Origin: Porticoccaceae bacterium
GTDB taxonomy: Bacteria; Pseudomonadota; Gammaproteobacteria; Pseudomonadales; Porticoccaceae
Direction: 5' to 3'
Assembly (NCBI GenBank): GCA_024639885.1
Contig: JAHEGD010000005.1
Location: 62,001 to 126,000, forward strand
DNA length: 64,000 bases
Shown: in pieces, positions 36,929 to 45,745 of the stretch
Layout: the number at the start of each line of letters is the position of its first letter
Numbering within the stretch: position 1 is the first letter of the stretch
Program-made: the position numbers and the translations under genes
The notes under the pieces: generated by a model
Told to the model about the DNA's origin: nothing
Databases searched by the model: none
The model's input: only the letters and a program-made list of their open reading frames with translations

Positions 36929-39013
36929 ATGACAATCTGGATAAAGCGTTTGATGTTGACCGTGGCGGTAGTCGCGCTGGCCGTGACCGGGCTGTTTGCC
37001 GAGCGGCTCTACCGGGCCCAGTTGGCCGACCAGCGCCAGCTAGATAACGCCGCACTGTTGCGCAGCGAGCTGCGCCGGCTGCCCAGCTTAGCGGCTGGAG
37101 CGGCGGCGGCGACAGCGCAGGCATTTGACCAGTTGGCCGCCAGCGACGCCCAGCTCTATCGCAGCTGGGGCCAGCTGTATAAACAGCTGCACAGTGAGAG
37201 CGCCGGCCAAGCCAGCCCAGTGCCGGCCGCCGCGGTGCGGTTTGCCGGCGAGCTCAAGGCGTTGCGCAGCGATGTCGCCAGTTTAATTGCCGAGCGCGCC
37301 GGGCCACAGCAGTGGCAGCAGTTGGCCAGCAGCTCGGCGGCCGCACTGCCGCAGTTGGAGGCGGCGCTGGCGCCGCAGGTCGAGCGGTTGATTGCCAGCG
37401 GCGCGCGCTCGGCAACGGTGGTGCTGGCCCAGCAGCAGCTCTGGTGGCTACAGCGGCTTGACCGCGGTATCGCCGCGCTGGTGACCACGCCGGCGGTCGA
37501 CGGGTCGGCGCTAGCGGCGCTCGAAACGCGCGCCGAGCAGATAGCCCAAGCGCTGCAGGCACTGCAGTCGCTCGGCGACGACGATGCTGCGCTCGATACC
37601 GCACTGGCTCAGTTTGCCGCTGTCGGCCAGGCGCTGTTCGCGTTCAAGCAACAGCTGCCGGCTTTTCTGGCGGCCCAACGGGCGGCCGACCGGTTGCGCG
37701 CCCAAGAGCAGCCGCTGCTGGCTGAGCTAGAGCAGCTCGAACAGCAGATCCGCCGCCGCGCCGCCCAGCCACTCTGGCAGCGCGCCGCGCCGCCGCTGCA
37801 GCTATCGGTAGCGGTCAGCGCTGCTGCGCTGCTGGTCTACCTGCTTCTGGTCTGGCGCCAGAGTGCTGCCGGCCGGCGCGCAGAGCGCCACCGCCACGCC
37901 ACCCAACAAGCAGAGCTAGAGCAGTTGATCGGCGCCCTAGCCGCGGTCGGTGAAGGTGATCTGACCCGCCAGCTGCACGCTGAAGGCGAGACAGCCGCGG
38001 TGTTGGCTGCTTCTATTAACAGCGCGGTAGAGGCGCTGCGGCGGCTGGTCGCCGCGGTGGCACGCCAGTCAGAGCAGCTTGGCGGCCAGAGCGATAGCCA
38101 CCAGCGCGCTTCGCAAGCGCTCGCTGAAGGGGCCAACAGCCAACTCGAACAGCTGGCTGCTGCCAGCGCCACACTCGGCCAGCTAGCCAGCTCAATCGAT
38201 GCCATCGCCAGCCGCGCCGGCCAGTCTCAGTCAGCTGCCGAGCAGGCCCGCGACAACGCCGCCGAGGGGGTGCGGCGGGTTGCCGAGAGCTCGGCCAGCG
38301 TCGACCAGATTGATGCCGCGATAAGCGTCGCCGCCGGCTCGCTAGAGGCACTGCAGGCGGGAGCGGCAGAGATTGGCAAGGTCGCCGCGGTGATCACCGA
38401 GATCGCCGACCAGACCAACGTGCTAGCACTCAATGCCGCTATTCAAGCGACCGGCTCCGGTCAAGAGGCGCGCGGCTTTGCCGTCGTTGCCGACGAGATT
38501 CAGCGGCTCGCCGAGAGCGCCGCCGGTGCCGCCGCCGAGATTGGTGAACTGATCGGCAGCGTGCAGTCGCACAGTGCCAAGGCCGGTAGCGCGATGGCCA
38601 ACAGCTGCGCCGAGCTGGCCACCGGCAAGCAGCGTATTGCTGCGGCCGGCAGCGCGTTGGCGGCGATTGAGCAGGGTGCCCAGACACTGCTGCCGTTGAT
38701 CGCCGAAATCTCGACAGCCAGCGCCGAGCAGGCCGAGCAATCCAAGCGGATTGCCAGCGGTGTTGCTGAAGTCCAGCAGCAGGCGGCGGCAACCTTGTCG
38801 CGCAGCCATGCCAATGCCGCCAGCATTGAGGAGCTGGCCCAGTTGGCGGTAGAGATGCGCCGCTCGGTCAGCCACTTTCAGCTCGGCGAGCTCGGCGCTG
38901 CAGAGCCGCAAGCGGAGCCACAGAGCGAGCCAGAGAACCCACTGGAGGCGTTTGAGCGGGAGATAGAACAGCTGCTGGCCAACACCCCCAAGCCGGGCAC
39001 GGCAGCTGAGTGA
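36929..39013 (+). CDS. pilJ: Methyl-accepting chemotaxis protein, PilJ-like
   Basis: A 694-residue chemoreceptor. Membrane segment 1 is at about residues 8-27, a long helical periplasmic region to about 288, and membrane segment 2 at about 290-309, then a HAMP-like part and the cytoplasmic hairpin. The tip reads [19 protein letters not shown] and continues [15 protein letters not shown], which fits PilJ. The protein is unusually rich in Ala and Gln. No methyltransferase (PilK) or methylesterase gene is present nearby, so adaptation may be absent or encoded elsewhere. Confidence 0.9.
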   Translation: MTIWIKRLMLTVAVVALAVTGLFAERLYRAQLADQRQLDNAALLRSELRRLPSLAAGAAAATAQAFDQLAASDAQLYRSWGQLYKQLHSESAGQASPVPAAAVRFAGELKALRSDVASLIAERAGPQQWQQLASSSAAALPQLEAALAPQVERLIASGARSATVVLAQQQLWWLQRLDRGIAALVTTPAVDGSALAALETRAEQIAQALQALQSLGDDDAALDTALAQFAAVGQALFAFKQQLPAFLAAQRAADRLRAQEQPLLAELEQLEQQIRRRAAQPLWQRAAPPLQLSVAVSAAALLVYLLLVWRQSAAGRRAERHRHATQQAELEQLIGALAAVGEGDLTRQLHAEGETAAVLAASINSAVEALRRLVAAVARQSEQLGGQSDSHQRASQALAEGANSQLEQLAAASATLGQLASSIDAIASRAGQSQSAAEQARDNAAEGVRRVAESSASVDQIDAAISVAAGSLEALQAGAAEIGKVAAVITEIADQTNVLALNAAIQATGSGQEARGFAVVADEIQRLAESAAGAAAEIGELIGSVQSHSAKAGSAMANSCAELATGKQRIAAAGSALAAIEQGAQTLLPLIAEISTASAEQAEQSKRIASGVAEVQQQAAATLSRSHANAASIEELAQLAVEMRRSVSHFQLGELGAAEPQAEPQSEPENPLEAFEREIEQLLANTPKPGTAAE

Positions 39014-40371
39014 GCAGCCCCCAGCCAGCCAGCTATATTGCCGAGCTGACCGCCGCGGTCGCCGCCGCGCTTGGCAGCGGCGATAGCAGCGCTGAACAGT
39101 GGCCGCAACTTTATGCGCTGCTCTGGCTGGGCGGCCGCGAGGCGGCTGCCGCGCAGTTGGCGGCGCTCTGTGAGCCGAGTCTTGATGGGGGCGTCAGCAG
39201 TGCGCCGGGGCGGGCACAGCTATTGGCGCAGCTTGCCGAACAGCGTACCGCGCCGCCGCAGTCGGCAGCGCCTTTAGCGAGTGTGAGCACGGCGCTGCGG
39301 CGCAGCTTGGTGGCCTTTTACCGCCAGCCCAGCAGCCCCTGGCTGCCGCCACCAGAACTGGCTGAGCTGGTCGCCGCACCGCGCCCGGTGGCGCAATTGG
39401 CAGCGCAGCTGTGCGCGCTGGCGCCGCACAGTGCCGAGCTATTCGAGCGCAGCAGCGTTGAGCGCAGCCAGCTAATCCAGTTGCTCGCCTGCCTAGACCA
39501 ACCGCTGGCGGGCGGCGAGTGGGCCGCCCCTGACGCCGCGCTGCGTGCGGCACTGGCGGCGTGGCAAGCGCAGTGGCAGCTGCCGCAACCGGCCACGGCG
39601 GGAGATCGCCAGGCGGTGGCGGCGCTAGCCGAGGCTGCGGTGCAAGAGTTGACGGCGCTGGTTGCCCAGTTGGAGGGTGCCGGTCGCGGTTTATCAGCGG
39701 CCGCCCCGGCCGCCGTGGAGCCGTTTGCCCGCAGCCAGCTCGGCCACCTCAGCGCGGTGCTGACGGTGTTGGCGGCAGAGTTGGCCGGTTTGTCATTTGC
39801 ACCATCGCAAATGCTCACCTACATTGAGTTAAATGCCAGCTTAGAGCCGCACCAGCGCGAGCAGTTGATGGCCATGCTGGCCGAGTGCGACACCCTCATG
39901 CGCGCCCTTGGCGGCGGCTTGCCGGGGTTGGTGGGCAGCGCCCAGCAGGCGGCCGGCTACCGCGCCAGGCGACAGCTGGCCGAACAAGTTGCGGTCTCTA
40001 TTGTTGGTATTGAGCGGCTGCTCGACCACCACCAGCTACAGGCCATTGATGCCGACCTGTGCGAGCAGTTGGAGCGCCAGCTACTGCAGCTGGCGGCTGC
40101 GGTAGAGCTGCTTGATGAGCCGCACTACAGCGCCGCGTTGCGCCGCCTTGGCAGCCAACTAGAAGAGCGCCAAGCGGCGGTAGACCATCGTCTTAAGCGC
40201 CACGAGTTACAGTGTTTAACCGAGTTGTTGGTGGCCCTAGAGGCAGTACTGGGCCGTCAGTTTAATGGCGGGGTGTGGCGGCTAGCAGCGCTGGCGCCCG
40301 CCACAACTGAACAGCTGCGCCAGCGCGCAGCGACGGTCGCCGAGCGCGGCTGGCAGAGAGTGGAGCCGTAG
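39010..40371 (+). CDS. Protein of unknown fold in the pil chemosensory operon
   Basis: A 453-residue, Ala/Leu/Gln-rich, probably all-helical cytoplasmic protein that I cannot assign by motif. It has no signal peptide, membrane segment or obvious Hpt histidine motif (no HxxKG). It begins with GTG overlapping the pilJ stop in GTGA and its own stop codon touches the ATG of the kinase gene (TAGATG), so it is made together with PilJ and the kinase. Position suggests a stand-alone counterpart of the N-terminal helical part of ChpA/PilL or of FimL; this is inference from gene order only. Confidence 0.7.
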   Translation: MSSPQPASYIAELTAAVAAALGSGDSSAEQWPQLYALLWLGGREAAAAQLAALCEPSLDGGVSSAPGRAQLLAQLAEQRTAPPQSAAPLASVSTALRRSLVAFYRQPSSPWLPPPELAELVAAPRPVAQLAAQLCALAPHSAELFERSSVERSQLIQLLACLDQPLAGGEWAAPDAALRAALAAWQAQWQLPQPATAGDRQAVAALAEAAVQELTALVAQLEGAGRGLSAAAPAAVEPFARSQLGHLSAVLTVLAAELAGLSFAPSQMLTYIELNASLEPHQREQLMAMLAECDTLMRALGGGLPGLVGSAQQAAGYRARRQLAEQVAVSIVGIERLLDHHQLQAIDADLCEQLERQLLQLAAAVELLDEPHYSAALRRLGSQLEERQAAVDHRLKRHELQCLTELLVALEAVLGRQFNGGVWRLAALAPATTEQLRQRAATVAERGWQRVEP

Positions 40372-41922
40372 ATGGCCGAGAGTGACCGAGAGCCGTTAGC
40401 CGCCGTGTTCGCCGAAGAGGCGGCCGAGCGCATTGCCGCGCTCTTACAGCTGGTCGAGCCGGTCGATGCCCCGCGCCCGCTCAGCCGCAACGAGGTCGAA
40501 CAGTTCTGCCACCAGCTGCACGCGCTCAAGGGCGGCGCCCGGATGGTTGGCCAAGTGCAGTTGGCCGATTTCGCTCACCGCCTAGAGGGCGAGCTGGGCG
40601 ATCGCCAGCATGTGTTGCTGGTCAGCCGCCAACAGTGGCGCAACCACATAGACCAGCTGCACAGCGCGCTCACTGCCCCAGCGGCGCAGCCACTGGCTGC
40701 GGCCGCCCCTGCGCTGGCGCTTAGCCAGCAGCGGGTGGCAGTGGAGCCGGCCGCGTTGGATACCCTGATCCACCAGATGGTCGAAGCGCGGGTCGGCCAA
40801 CAGCAGCTGCTCGGCCAGCTTGAGCAGCTGGCCGGTGAGTTGCCGAGCGCCGCCCAGCGCAGCCTGCGGCTCGCCAACCAGCGCCAGCTGGTACTGTTGG
40901 AGGCGCAGCAGCGCCAGCTGTTGGCGCTGCGCATGGTGCCGATCAACAGCGTGCTGCCGCGCTGGCGCGAACTGGTCCGCAGTGTCGCTGCCGAGCTCGA
41001 CCGCTCGGTAGAGCTGCGGGTGGATATCGACACCCGCGCGCTGGTCGACCGCACCGTGCTAGAGCAGCTGATGCCGCTGGTTGAGCACCTGCTGCGCAAC
41101 GCCATCGGCCACGGTATTGAGCCGCGCCAGCGGCGCAGCGAGCTCGGCAAACCGGCTACCGGCCTGTTGCGGGTGCGCTGCGGCTGCGCCGACGGGCTGC
41201 TGACAGTGGTGGTTGACGACGACGGCGGCGGCATCGACTTTGACCGCTTGAGCGCGATCGCCGAGCAGCGCGGTCTGCTCAGCGGCAGTGACGCCCAGCG
41301 CCAACCACTGCTGTTGGCGGCGCTATTGCGCGGCGGGCTGAGTGGCGCCGAGCAGCTGTCGACCATCGCCGGCCGCGGCATCGGCCTGGCCGCCGTGGCG
41401 GCGACCGCGCGCGATCTTGGCGGGGCGCTGTTGGTCGAGAGCGAACCGGGTGCCGGCAGCCGGTTTAGCTTGCAGCTGCCGATCTCGGTTGAGCTGCGCC
41501 GCGTGCTCAGCGTAGAGGTGGGTGGCGCCCCCTACCTGCTCAGTGGTCGTGCGGTGCAGCGCGTGGTTACTTTTAGCGGCCCAGAGCAGGCCAGCCAAGC
41601 GTGCGGTAGTGAGTACCCACTAGCCGATATGGCCACGCTGTTTGGTTTGCCACCTAGCCATGCCGACAGATCACGGGCGGCGGTACTAGTCGATTGCGAC
41701 GGCTGGCAGCTGGCCCTGCGGGTCGATGCGGTCGGCGACTTCAGCGAGCAGCGGGTGGAGCCGCTCGGGTCGCCGGCGGCTGGCATTCCCGGTGTGGCCG
41801 GCGCCCTGCTGGGCGACGACGGTCAGCCGCGGCTGGTGCTCGATCTGCTCGATCTGCTGCGCGCAGTGCGCGCCGGCCAGCTACCGGTAGGCAGCGCGCG
41901 GCTGCTAGATAGCGCCGACTAG
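40372..41922 (+). CDS. CheA-like histidine kinase, short ChpA counterpart
   Basis: A 516-residue kinase. One Hpt domain is at the N-terminus with His50 in [13 protein letters not shown] dimerisation region (about 120-180) follows, then the HATPase domain with N-box [13 protein letters not shown]1 DDDGGGID (about 281-288) and G2 [10 protein letters not shown] (about 332-341), and a CheW-like domain (about 370-505). It ends there, without the receiver domain and multiple Hpt domains of Pseudomonas ChpA. It would phosphorylate PilG in response to PilJ. Confidence 0.88.
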   Translation: MAESDREPLAAVFAEEAAERIAALLQLVEPVDAPRPLSRNEVEQFCHQLHALKGGARMVGQVQLADFAHRLEGELGDRQHVLLVSRQQWRNHIDQLHSALTAPAAQPLAAAAPALALSQQRVAVEPAALDTLIHQMVEARVGQQQLLGQLEQLAGELPSAAQRSLRLANQRQLVLLEAQQRQLLALRMVPINSVLPRWRELVRSVAAELDRSVELRVDIDTRALVDRTVLEQLMPLVEHLLRNAIGHGIEPRQRRSELGKPATGLLRVRCGCADGLLTVVVDDDGGGIDFDRLSAIAEQRGLLSGSDAQRQPLLLAALLRGGLSGAEQLSTIAGRGIGLAAVAATARDLGGALLVESEPGAGSRFSLQLPISVELRRVLSVEVGGAPYLLSGRAVQRVVTFSGPEQASQACGSEYPLADMATLFGLPPSHADRSRAAVLVDCDGWQLALRVDAVGDFSEQRVEPLGSPAAGIPGVAGALLGDDGQPRLVLDLLDLLRAVRAGQLPVGSARLLDSAD

Positions 41923-41935
41923 CGGCACCGTTTGT

Positions 41936-41944
41936 TGTTAGAAT
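41936..41944 (+). promoter_or_regulatory. Candidate extended -10 promoter of rpe
   Basis: TGTTAGAAT, identical to the element before ftsY, 35 bases before the rpe ATG. No good -35 is seen. Confidence 0.4.
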
Positions 41945-41978
41945 AGCCACCGCTAACCGGCCTCTACAAGGACACCCC

Positions 41979-42647
41979 ATGTCAGATTTTCTTATCGCCC
42001 CCTCGATCCTCTCTGCCAACTTCGCCAAGCTTGGCGAAGAGGTCGACAACGTGCTGGCCGCCGGTGCCGATATCGTCCACTTCGATGTGATGGACAACCA
42101 CTACGTGCCCAACCTGACCATCGGACCGATGGTCTGCTCGGCGCTGCGCAAGCACGGCGTTACCGCGCCGATCGATGTCCACCTGATGGTGCAGCCGGTC
42201 GATGACCTGATCCGTATGTTTGCCGATGCCGGCGCCACCTACATCACTTTCCACCCCGAGGCCTCGGCCCATGTCGACCGCTCGCTGCAGTTGATCCGCG
42301 ACCTCGGCTGCAAGGCCGGCCTGGTGCTCAACCCAGCGACCGGGCTGGACAACATCGAGTGGGTGATGGAGCGGCTGGATATGCTGCTGCTGATGTCGGT
42401 CAACCCCGGTTTTGGTGGCCAGAAGTTTATCCCGGCAACGCTGCAAAAATTGACCCAGGCCAAGGCCTTGATCGAAGCCAGCGGTTACCCTATTCGCCTG
42501 GAAGTAGACGGCGGCGTGGGTGTCGCCAACATTGCCGAGATCGCCGCAGCGGGTGCTGACACCTTTGTCGCCGGCTCGGCGATTTTTAACCAAGCTAACT
42601 ACGCCGAAGTGATCGGCGCCATGCGCGCCGAGCTGGCCAAAGCTTAG
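41979..42647 (+). CDS. rpe: Ribulose-phosphate 3-epimerase
   Basis: Pentose-phosphate enzyme interconverting ribulose- and xylulose-5-phosphate. The 222-residue TIM barrel begins [17 protein letters not shown], has [18 protein letters not shown] and [11 protein letters not shown], the phosphate/metal region [14 protein letters not shown] and LEVDGGV near the C-terminus. rpe next to trpE is conserved in Pseudomonas, although there phosphoglycolate phosphatase lies between them. Confidence 0.97.
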   Translation: MSDFLIAPSILSANFAKLGEEVDNVLAAGADIVHFDVMDNHYVPNLTIGPMVCSALRKHGVTAPIDVHLMVQPVDDLIRMFADAGATYITFHPEASAHVDRSLQLIRDLGCKAGLVLNPATGLDNIEWVMERLDMLLLMSVNPGFGGQKFIPATLQKLTQAKALIEASGYPIRLEVDGGVGVANIAEIAAAGADTFVAGSAIFNQANYAEVIGAMRAELAKA

Positions 42648-42678
42648 CCCCCAGCCGGCGCCTGTTGAGGAGCCCTGT

Positions 42679-43242
42679 ATGTTGAGTAGCGTCACGCCCC
42701 GCAAAGTAATCATCCTGTTAGCCAGTGGCCTGCTGGCGTTCGCGCTCAACGCCAGCGCCCAGCAGCCCCCCAGCGAGGCGCAGCTAGCGGAGCAGCTCAA
42801 GCCGTTTAAAGTGTTGCTCAAAGGGGCGCTGCAAAACGGCCTGACAGGCGGCACTCTCGCCGCCATGGAGGCCTGCCAGCTGATGGCGCCGGCGCTGCAG
42901 ACCAATCTAACCAGCGCCGTCGTCGAGGTAGGCCGGGCCAGCCACCGGCCGCGCAACCCTGCCAATACCGTGCAGCCGTGGATGCAGGCCGCCCACCAAG
43001 GCTACCTGAACGGCAGCGATAGTAGCCCGCAGCGGCTAGAGCTGGCCGACGGCGCCACCGGCTATATCGAGCCGATCTATGTTCAGCCCGGCTGCCTGCA
43101 GTGCCACGGCAGCGTGTTGGCCCCCGAGGTGCGCGACTACCTAACCGCCAACTACCCCGCCGATCAAGCGACCGGCTTTGCACTGGGCGACTACCGCGGG
43201 CTGTTCTGGCTTAAATCGATACCGCCCAAACGGCCGCAGTAA
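42679..43242 (+). CDS. Exported haem-binding protein, Tll0287-like (DUF3365)
   Basis: A 187-residue periplasmic protein with a signal peptide (residues 1-28, ending ALNASA). One c-type haem motif is seen, Cys139-Leu-Gln-Cys142-His143 in GCLQCHGS, and the end reads TGFALGDYRGLFWLKS, typical of the Tll0287-like domain. Such proteins bind a single haem c and may sense redox or gas, or carry electrons; the role is unknown. GAGGAG at 42667-42672 precedes the ATG. It sits between rpe and trpE. Confidence 0.82.
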   Translation: MLSSVTPRKVIILLASGLLAFALNASAQQPPSEAQLAEQLKPFKVLLKGALQNGLTGGTLAAMEACQLMAPALQTNLTSAVVEVGRASHRPRNPANTVQPWMQAAHQGYLNGSDSSPQRLELADGATGYIEPIYVQPGCLQCHGSVLAPEVRDYLTANYPADQATGFALGDYRGLFWLKSIPPKRPQ

Positions 43243-43257
43243 GCGGCCACTGCAGAT

Positions 43258-43280
43258 AGCCAACCGCGCGCCGGTTGGCT
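43258..43280 (+). terminator. Hairpin between the haem protein gene and trpE
   Basis: AGCCAACCG-CGCGC-CGGTTGGCT is a perfect 9-bp stem, 15 bases past the stop. Only TT follows, so it is a weak terminator at best; no Trp-rich leader peptide is seen that would make it an attenuator. Confidence 0.45.
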
Positions 43281-43319
43281 TAAACTGTCAGCCCTGAATC
43301 CACACCCCCAAGGCCCGAC

Positions 43320-44783
43320 ATGACCCCCGATCAGTTCGCCGCGCTGGCGACTCAAAACTACAACCGGATACCGGTCACCCGCTGCCTACTGGCCGACACC
43401 GAGACGCCGCTGTCGGCCTACCTCAAGCTCGCCGGCGGCGCCAACTCCTACCTGTTTGAGTCGGTGCAGGGCGGCGAGAAGTGGGGCCGCTATTCACTGA
43501 TTGGGCTGGCCACCTCGACGGTGCTGCGGATCAGCGGCGACCACCTCAATATTGTCCGCGACGGCAAACCGCTGGTCAGCCGCACCACCGCCGACCCGCT
43601 CGGCGAAGTCGAACGTTTTCGGCGGCTGTTCCGAATGCCCGACCTGCCCGACCTGCCGCGCTTTACCGGCGGCTTGGTCGGCTATTTTGGCTACGACACG
43701 GTGCGCTTTGTCGAGCCGCGGCTGGCCGCCAGCGCCCCGCAGGACGATCTCGATAACCCCGATATTCTGCTGATGGCCTCGGACGAGGTGGCGGTGTTTG
43801 ACAACCTCGCCGGTACCCTCACGCTGATTGTTCACGTCGACGCCCGCGAGCCAGAGGCGTGGCAGCGCGCCCAACAGCGGCTCGACCAGATCGAAGCGAT
43901 GCTGGCGGTGCCACTGCCGGCGCAGAGCCAGTTAACGCTCAACCCAGAGCCGATCGACCAGCGTTTTCACTCCAGCTTTGGCGAGCAGCCGTTCAAAGCC
44001 GCCGTCGATAAAATTAAACAGTATGTGATGGCCGGCGATGTAATGCAGGTGGTGCCCTCGCAGCGACTCAGTGCACCGTTTAGCGGCGCGCCGGTCGATC
44101 TCTACCGCGCCCTGCGCCACACCAACCCATCGCCCTATATGTACTACCTCAACCTTGGCGATCACCACATTGTCGGCTCTAGCCCCGAAGTGTTGGCCCG
44201 CCTGGAAGACGGTGAAGTGACCGTGCGGCCGATAGCCGGCACCCGCCGCCGCGGCCACAGCGAGGCCGAAGACCAAGCGCTAGAGGCCGAGATGCTGGCC
44301 GACCCCAAAGAGATCGCCGAGCACCTGATGTTGATCGACCTCGGCCGCAACGACGTCGGCCGTATCAGCGAGACCGGCAGCGTTAAAGTGACCGAGCAGA
44401 TGGTAGTCGAACGCTACTCCCACGTGATGCATATCACCAGCAATGTGGTCGGCACCGCCGCCCCCGGCGTCGGCCCGATGGAGACCCTGCGCGCGACCCT
44501 GCCGGCCGGTACACTCAGTGGCGCACCGAAGATACGCGCCATGCAGATCATTGACGAAGTCGAGCCAGTTAAACGCGGCATCTACGGTGGTGCAGTCGGC
44601 TACATCGGCTGGAACGGCACCATGGACACCGCTATCGCCATCCGCACCGCCGTCATTAAAAACAACACGCTCTATGTGCAAGCCGGCGCCGGTGTGGTCG
44701 CCGACTCCGACCCCGAGCTGGAGTGGAAAGAGACCATGAACAAGGCGCGCGCGGTCATGCGCGCCGCCGCGATGGTCGAGTAG
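43320..44783 (+). CDS. trpE: Anthranilate synthase component I
   Basis: Converts chorismate to anthranilate with ammonia from TrpG. The 487-residue protein has the N-terminal tryptophan-binding region [18 protein letters not shown], then [43 protein letters not shown] and [14 protein letters not shown]. TrpG lies 6.2 kb downstream, beyond the accessory segment, as in Pseudomonas, where the two subunit genes are also separated. Confidence 0.97.
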   Translation: MTPDQFAALATQNYNRIPVTRCLLADTETPLSAYLKLAGGANSYLFESVQGGEKWGRYSLIGLATSTVLRISGDHLNIVRDGKPLVSRTTADPLGEVERFRRLFRMPDLPDLPRFTGGLVGYFGYDTVRFVEPRLAASAPQDDLDNPDILLMASDEVAVFDNLAGTLTLIVHVDAREPEAWQRAQQRLDQIEAMLAVPLPAQSQLTLNPEPIDQRFHSSFGEQPFKAAVDKIKQYVMAGDVMQVVPSQRLSAPFSGAPVDLYRALRHTNPSPYMYYLNLGDHHIVGSSPEVLARLEDGEVTVRPIAGTRRRGHSEAEDQALEAEMLADPKEIAEHLMLIDLGRNDVGRISETGSVKVTEQMVVERYSHVMHITSNVVGTAAPGVGPMETLRATLPAGTLSGAPKIRAMQIIDEVEPVKRGIYGGAVGYIGWNGTMDTAIAIRTAVIKNNTLYVQAGAGVVADSDPELEWKETMNKARAVMRAAAMVE

Positions 44784-44796
44784 TTAGCCGCCACTA

Positions 44797-45351
44797 ATGA
44801 CCGCCTGTGGGCTCATCTTTTATATCACCGGTGCCGGCGGCGACCATCGCAACGGGCTTGGCGCACATCTGGCCAGCCTCAATTTTGCCTATGGCGGGTT
44901 GTCGCTCTCCGCTGGCTTTGTGCGCCATTCGTTTGATCAAAAGTTGGCCATCATCCGCAGTGCCATAGAACAGATCGACCGCCCTGAAGCGGCGATCATC
45001 GCCAATTCAATGGGCGCTTATTACCTACTGCACAGTTTTATCGACCGCCAGCCATTCAGTGGCCGCGTGTTACTGTTGTCGCCGGTGCTTGGTGCCGCCA
45101 GCCACGGCTTTAACTACTCGCGCCCACCGATGGCCGCTAACTTTGCCAATGCGCTACAAAAACGGCGGTTGCCCAAACCGGCACGGTTAGAGATCGCCAC
45201 GGGTATGGCCGACACCAGCTGCGATTACTGCCAAGCCGAACAGGTCGCAGCGGCACTCGCCGCCGATCAGTTAACCCTGGTCGAAGGCCAAGGGCACACT
45301 CTTGATCACACCACTGTGCGGCAACTGGTCGAGCGGTTTTTGCACCGCTAA
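44797..45351 (+). CDS. Small alpha/beta-fold hydrolase (YqiA/UPF0227-like)
   Basis: A 184-residue protein with a minimal alpha/beta hydrolase fold. The nucleophile elbow is IANSMGAYY (Ser after Asn, as in YqiA/YcfP-type esterases), the acid is probably in ATGMADTSCDY and the histidine in GQGHTLDH. No signal peptide is present. It starts 13 bases after trpE. Base composition is less GC-rich than trpE but higher than the following helicase, so it may or may not belong to the accessory segment. The substrate is unknown. Confidence 0.7.
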   Translation: MTACGLIFYITGAGGDHRNGLGAHLASLNFAYGGLSLSAGFVRHSFDQKLAIIRSAIEQIDRPEAAIIANSMGAYYLLHSFIDRQPFSGRVLLLSPVLGAASHGFNYSRPPMAANFANALQKRRLPKPARLEIATGMADTSCDYCQAEQVAAALAADQLTLVEGQGHTLDHTTVRQLVERFLHR

Positions 45352-45429
45352 CGGCTCGTATAGCCTGTTGTTAGCAGGGCAGTAAAAGCAATTTTTGGGC
45401 GGCGTCGAGCGCGTCTGGCTGGTAGCAAA

Positions 45430-45473
45430 ATTCGCTTATTGTGTTGTACGATAATTCGCTTATTGTGCTTAAA
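45430..45473 (+). repeat. 44-bp repeat, copy 1
   Basis: Contains the 14-mer ATTCGCTTATTGTG twice, starting at 45430 and 45454 (24-base step), joined by TTGTACGATA. A second copy starts at 45541 with three differences over 44 positions. Confidence 0.85.
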
Positions 45474-45540
45474 AGGTAGAGTTTACGATCCGTATTAGGC
45501 CGTTTTTCCCGTATCCACGAGCGTTGAGACTGTATGCAAG

Positions 45541-45584
45541 ATTCGCTTGTTGTGTTGTACGATAATTCGCTTATGGTGTTTAAA
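45541..45584 (+). repeat. 44-bp repeat, copy 2
   Basis: Same layout as copy 1, 111 bases downstream: ATTCGCTTGTTGTG at 45541 and ATTCGCTTATGGTG at 45565, again 24 bases apart and joined by TTGTACGATA. The regular arrangement suggests binding sites or a duplication. Confidence 0.85.
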
Positions 45585-45745
45585 GCCTTTCAGTCGTAAC
45601 TCTCTCAGGGCTTCCCAATCTTCTTATGAGCTTGAGGAGCGCTGATATATCGCGGTGTTATTCGCAAAGTGTGCAAAATAGAGTTAGGGTCTAGTGACCA
45701 CAGGTTTCGTGGCGGGATAGTACGGTAGGTGAGACAAGGGACGCC

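Larger units (their letters stand above)
45352..45745. other. AT-richer non-coding region before the helicase gene
   Basis: This 394-base gap holds no gene I can support. It contains two copies of a 44-bp repeat (listed separately) and must hold the helicase promoter. AAGGGA at 45736-45741 is the probable ribosome site of the helicase. Its base composition is visibly lower in G+C than the core genes. Confidence 0.6.

Noticed and set aside
43243-43319. Tryptophan attenuator before trpE
   Set aside because: The hairpin at 43258-43280 has no leader peptide with Trp codons and no competing stem.
45430-45584. CRISPR array
   Set aside because: There are only two repeat blocks, each with an internal 24-base period, and no cas genes. 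The layout does not fit alternating repeats and spacers.
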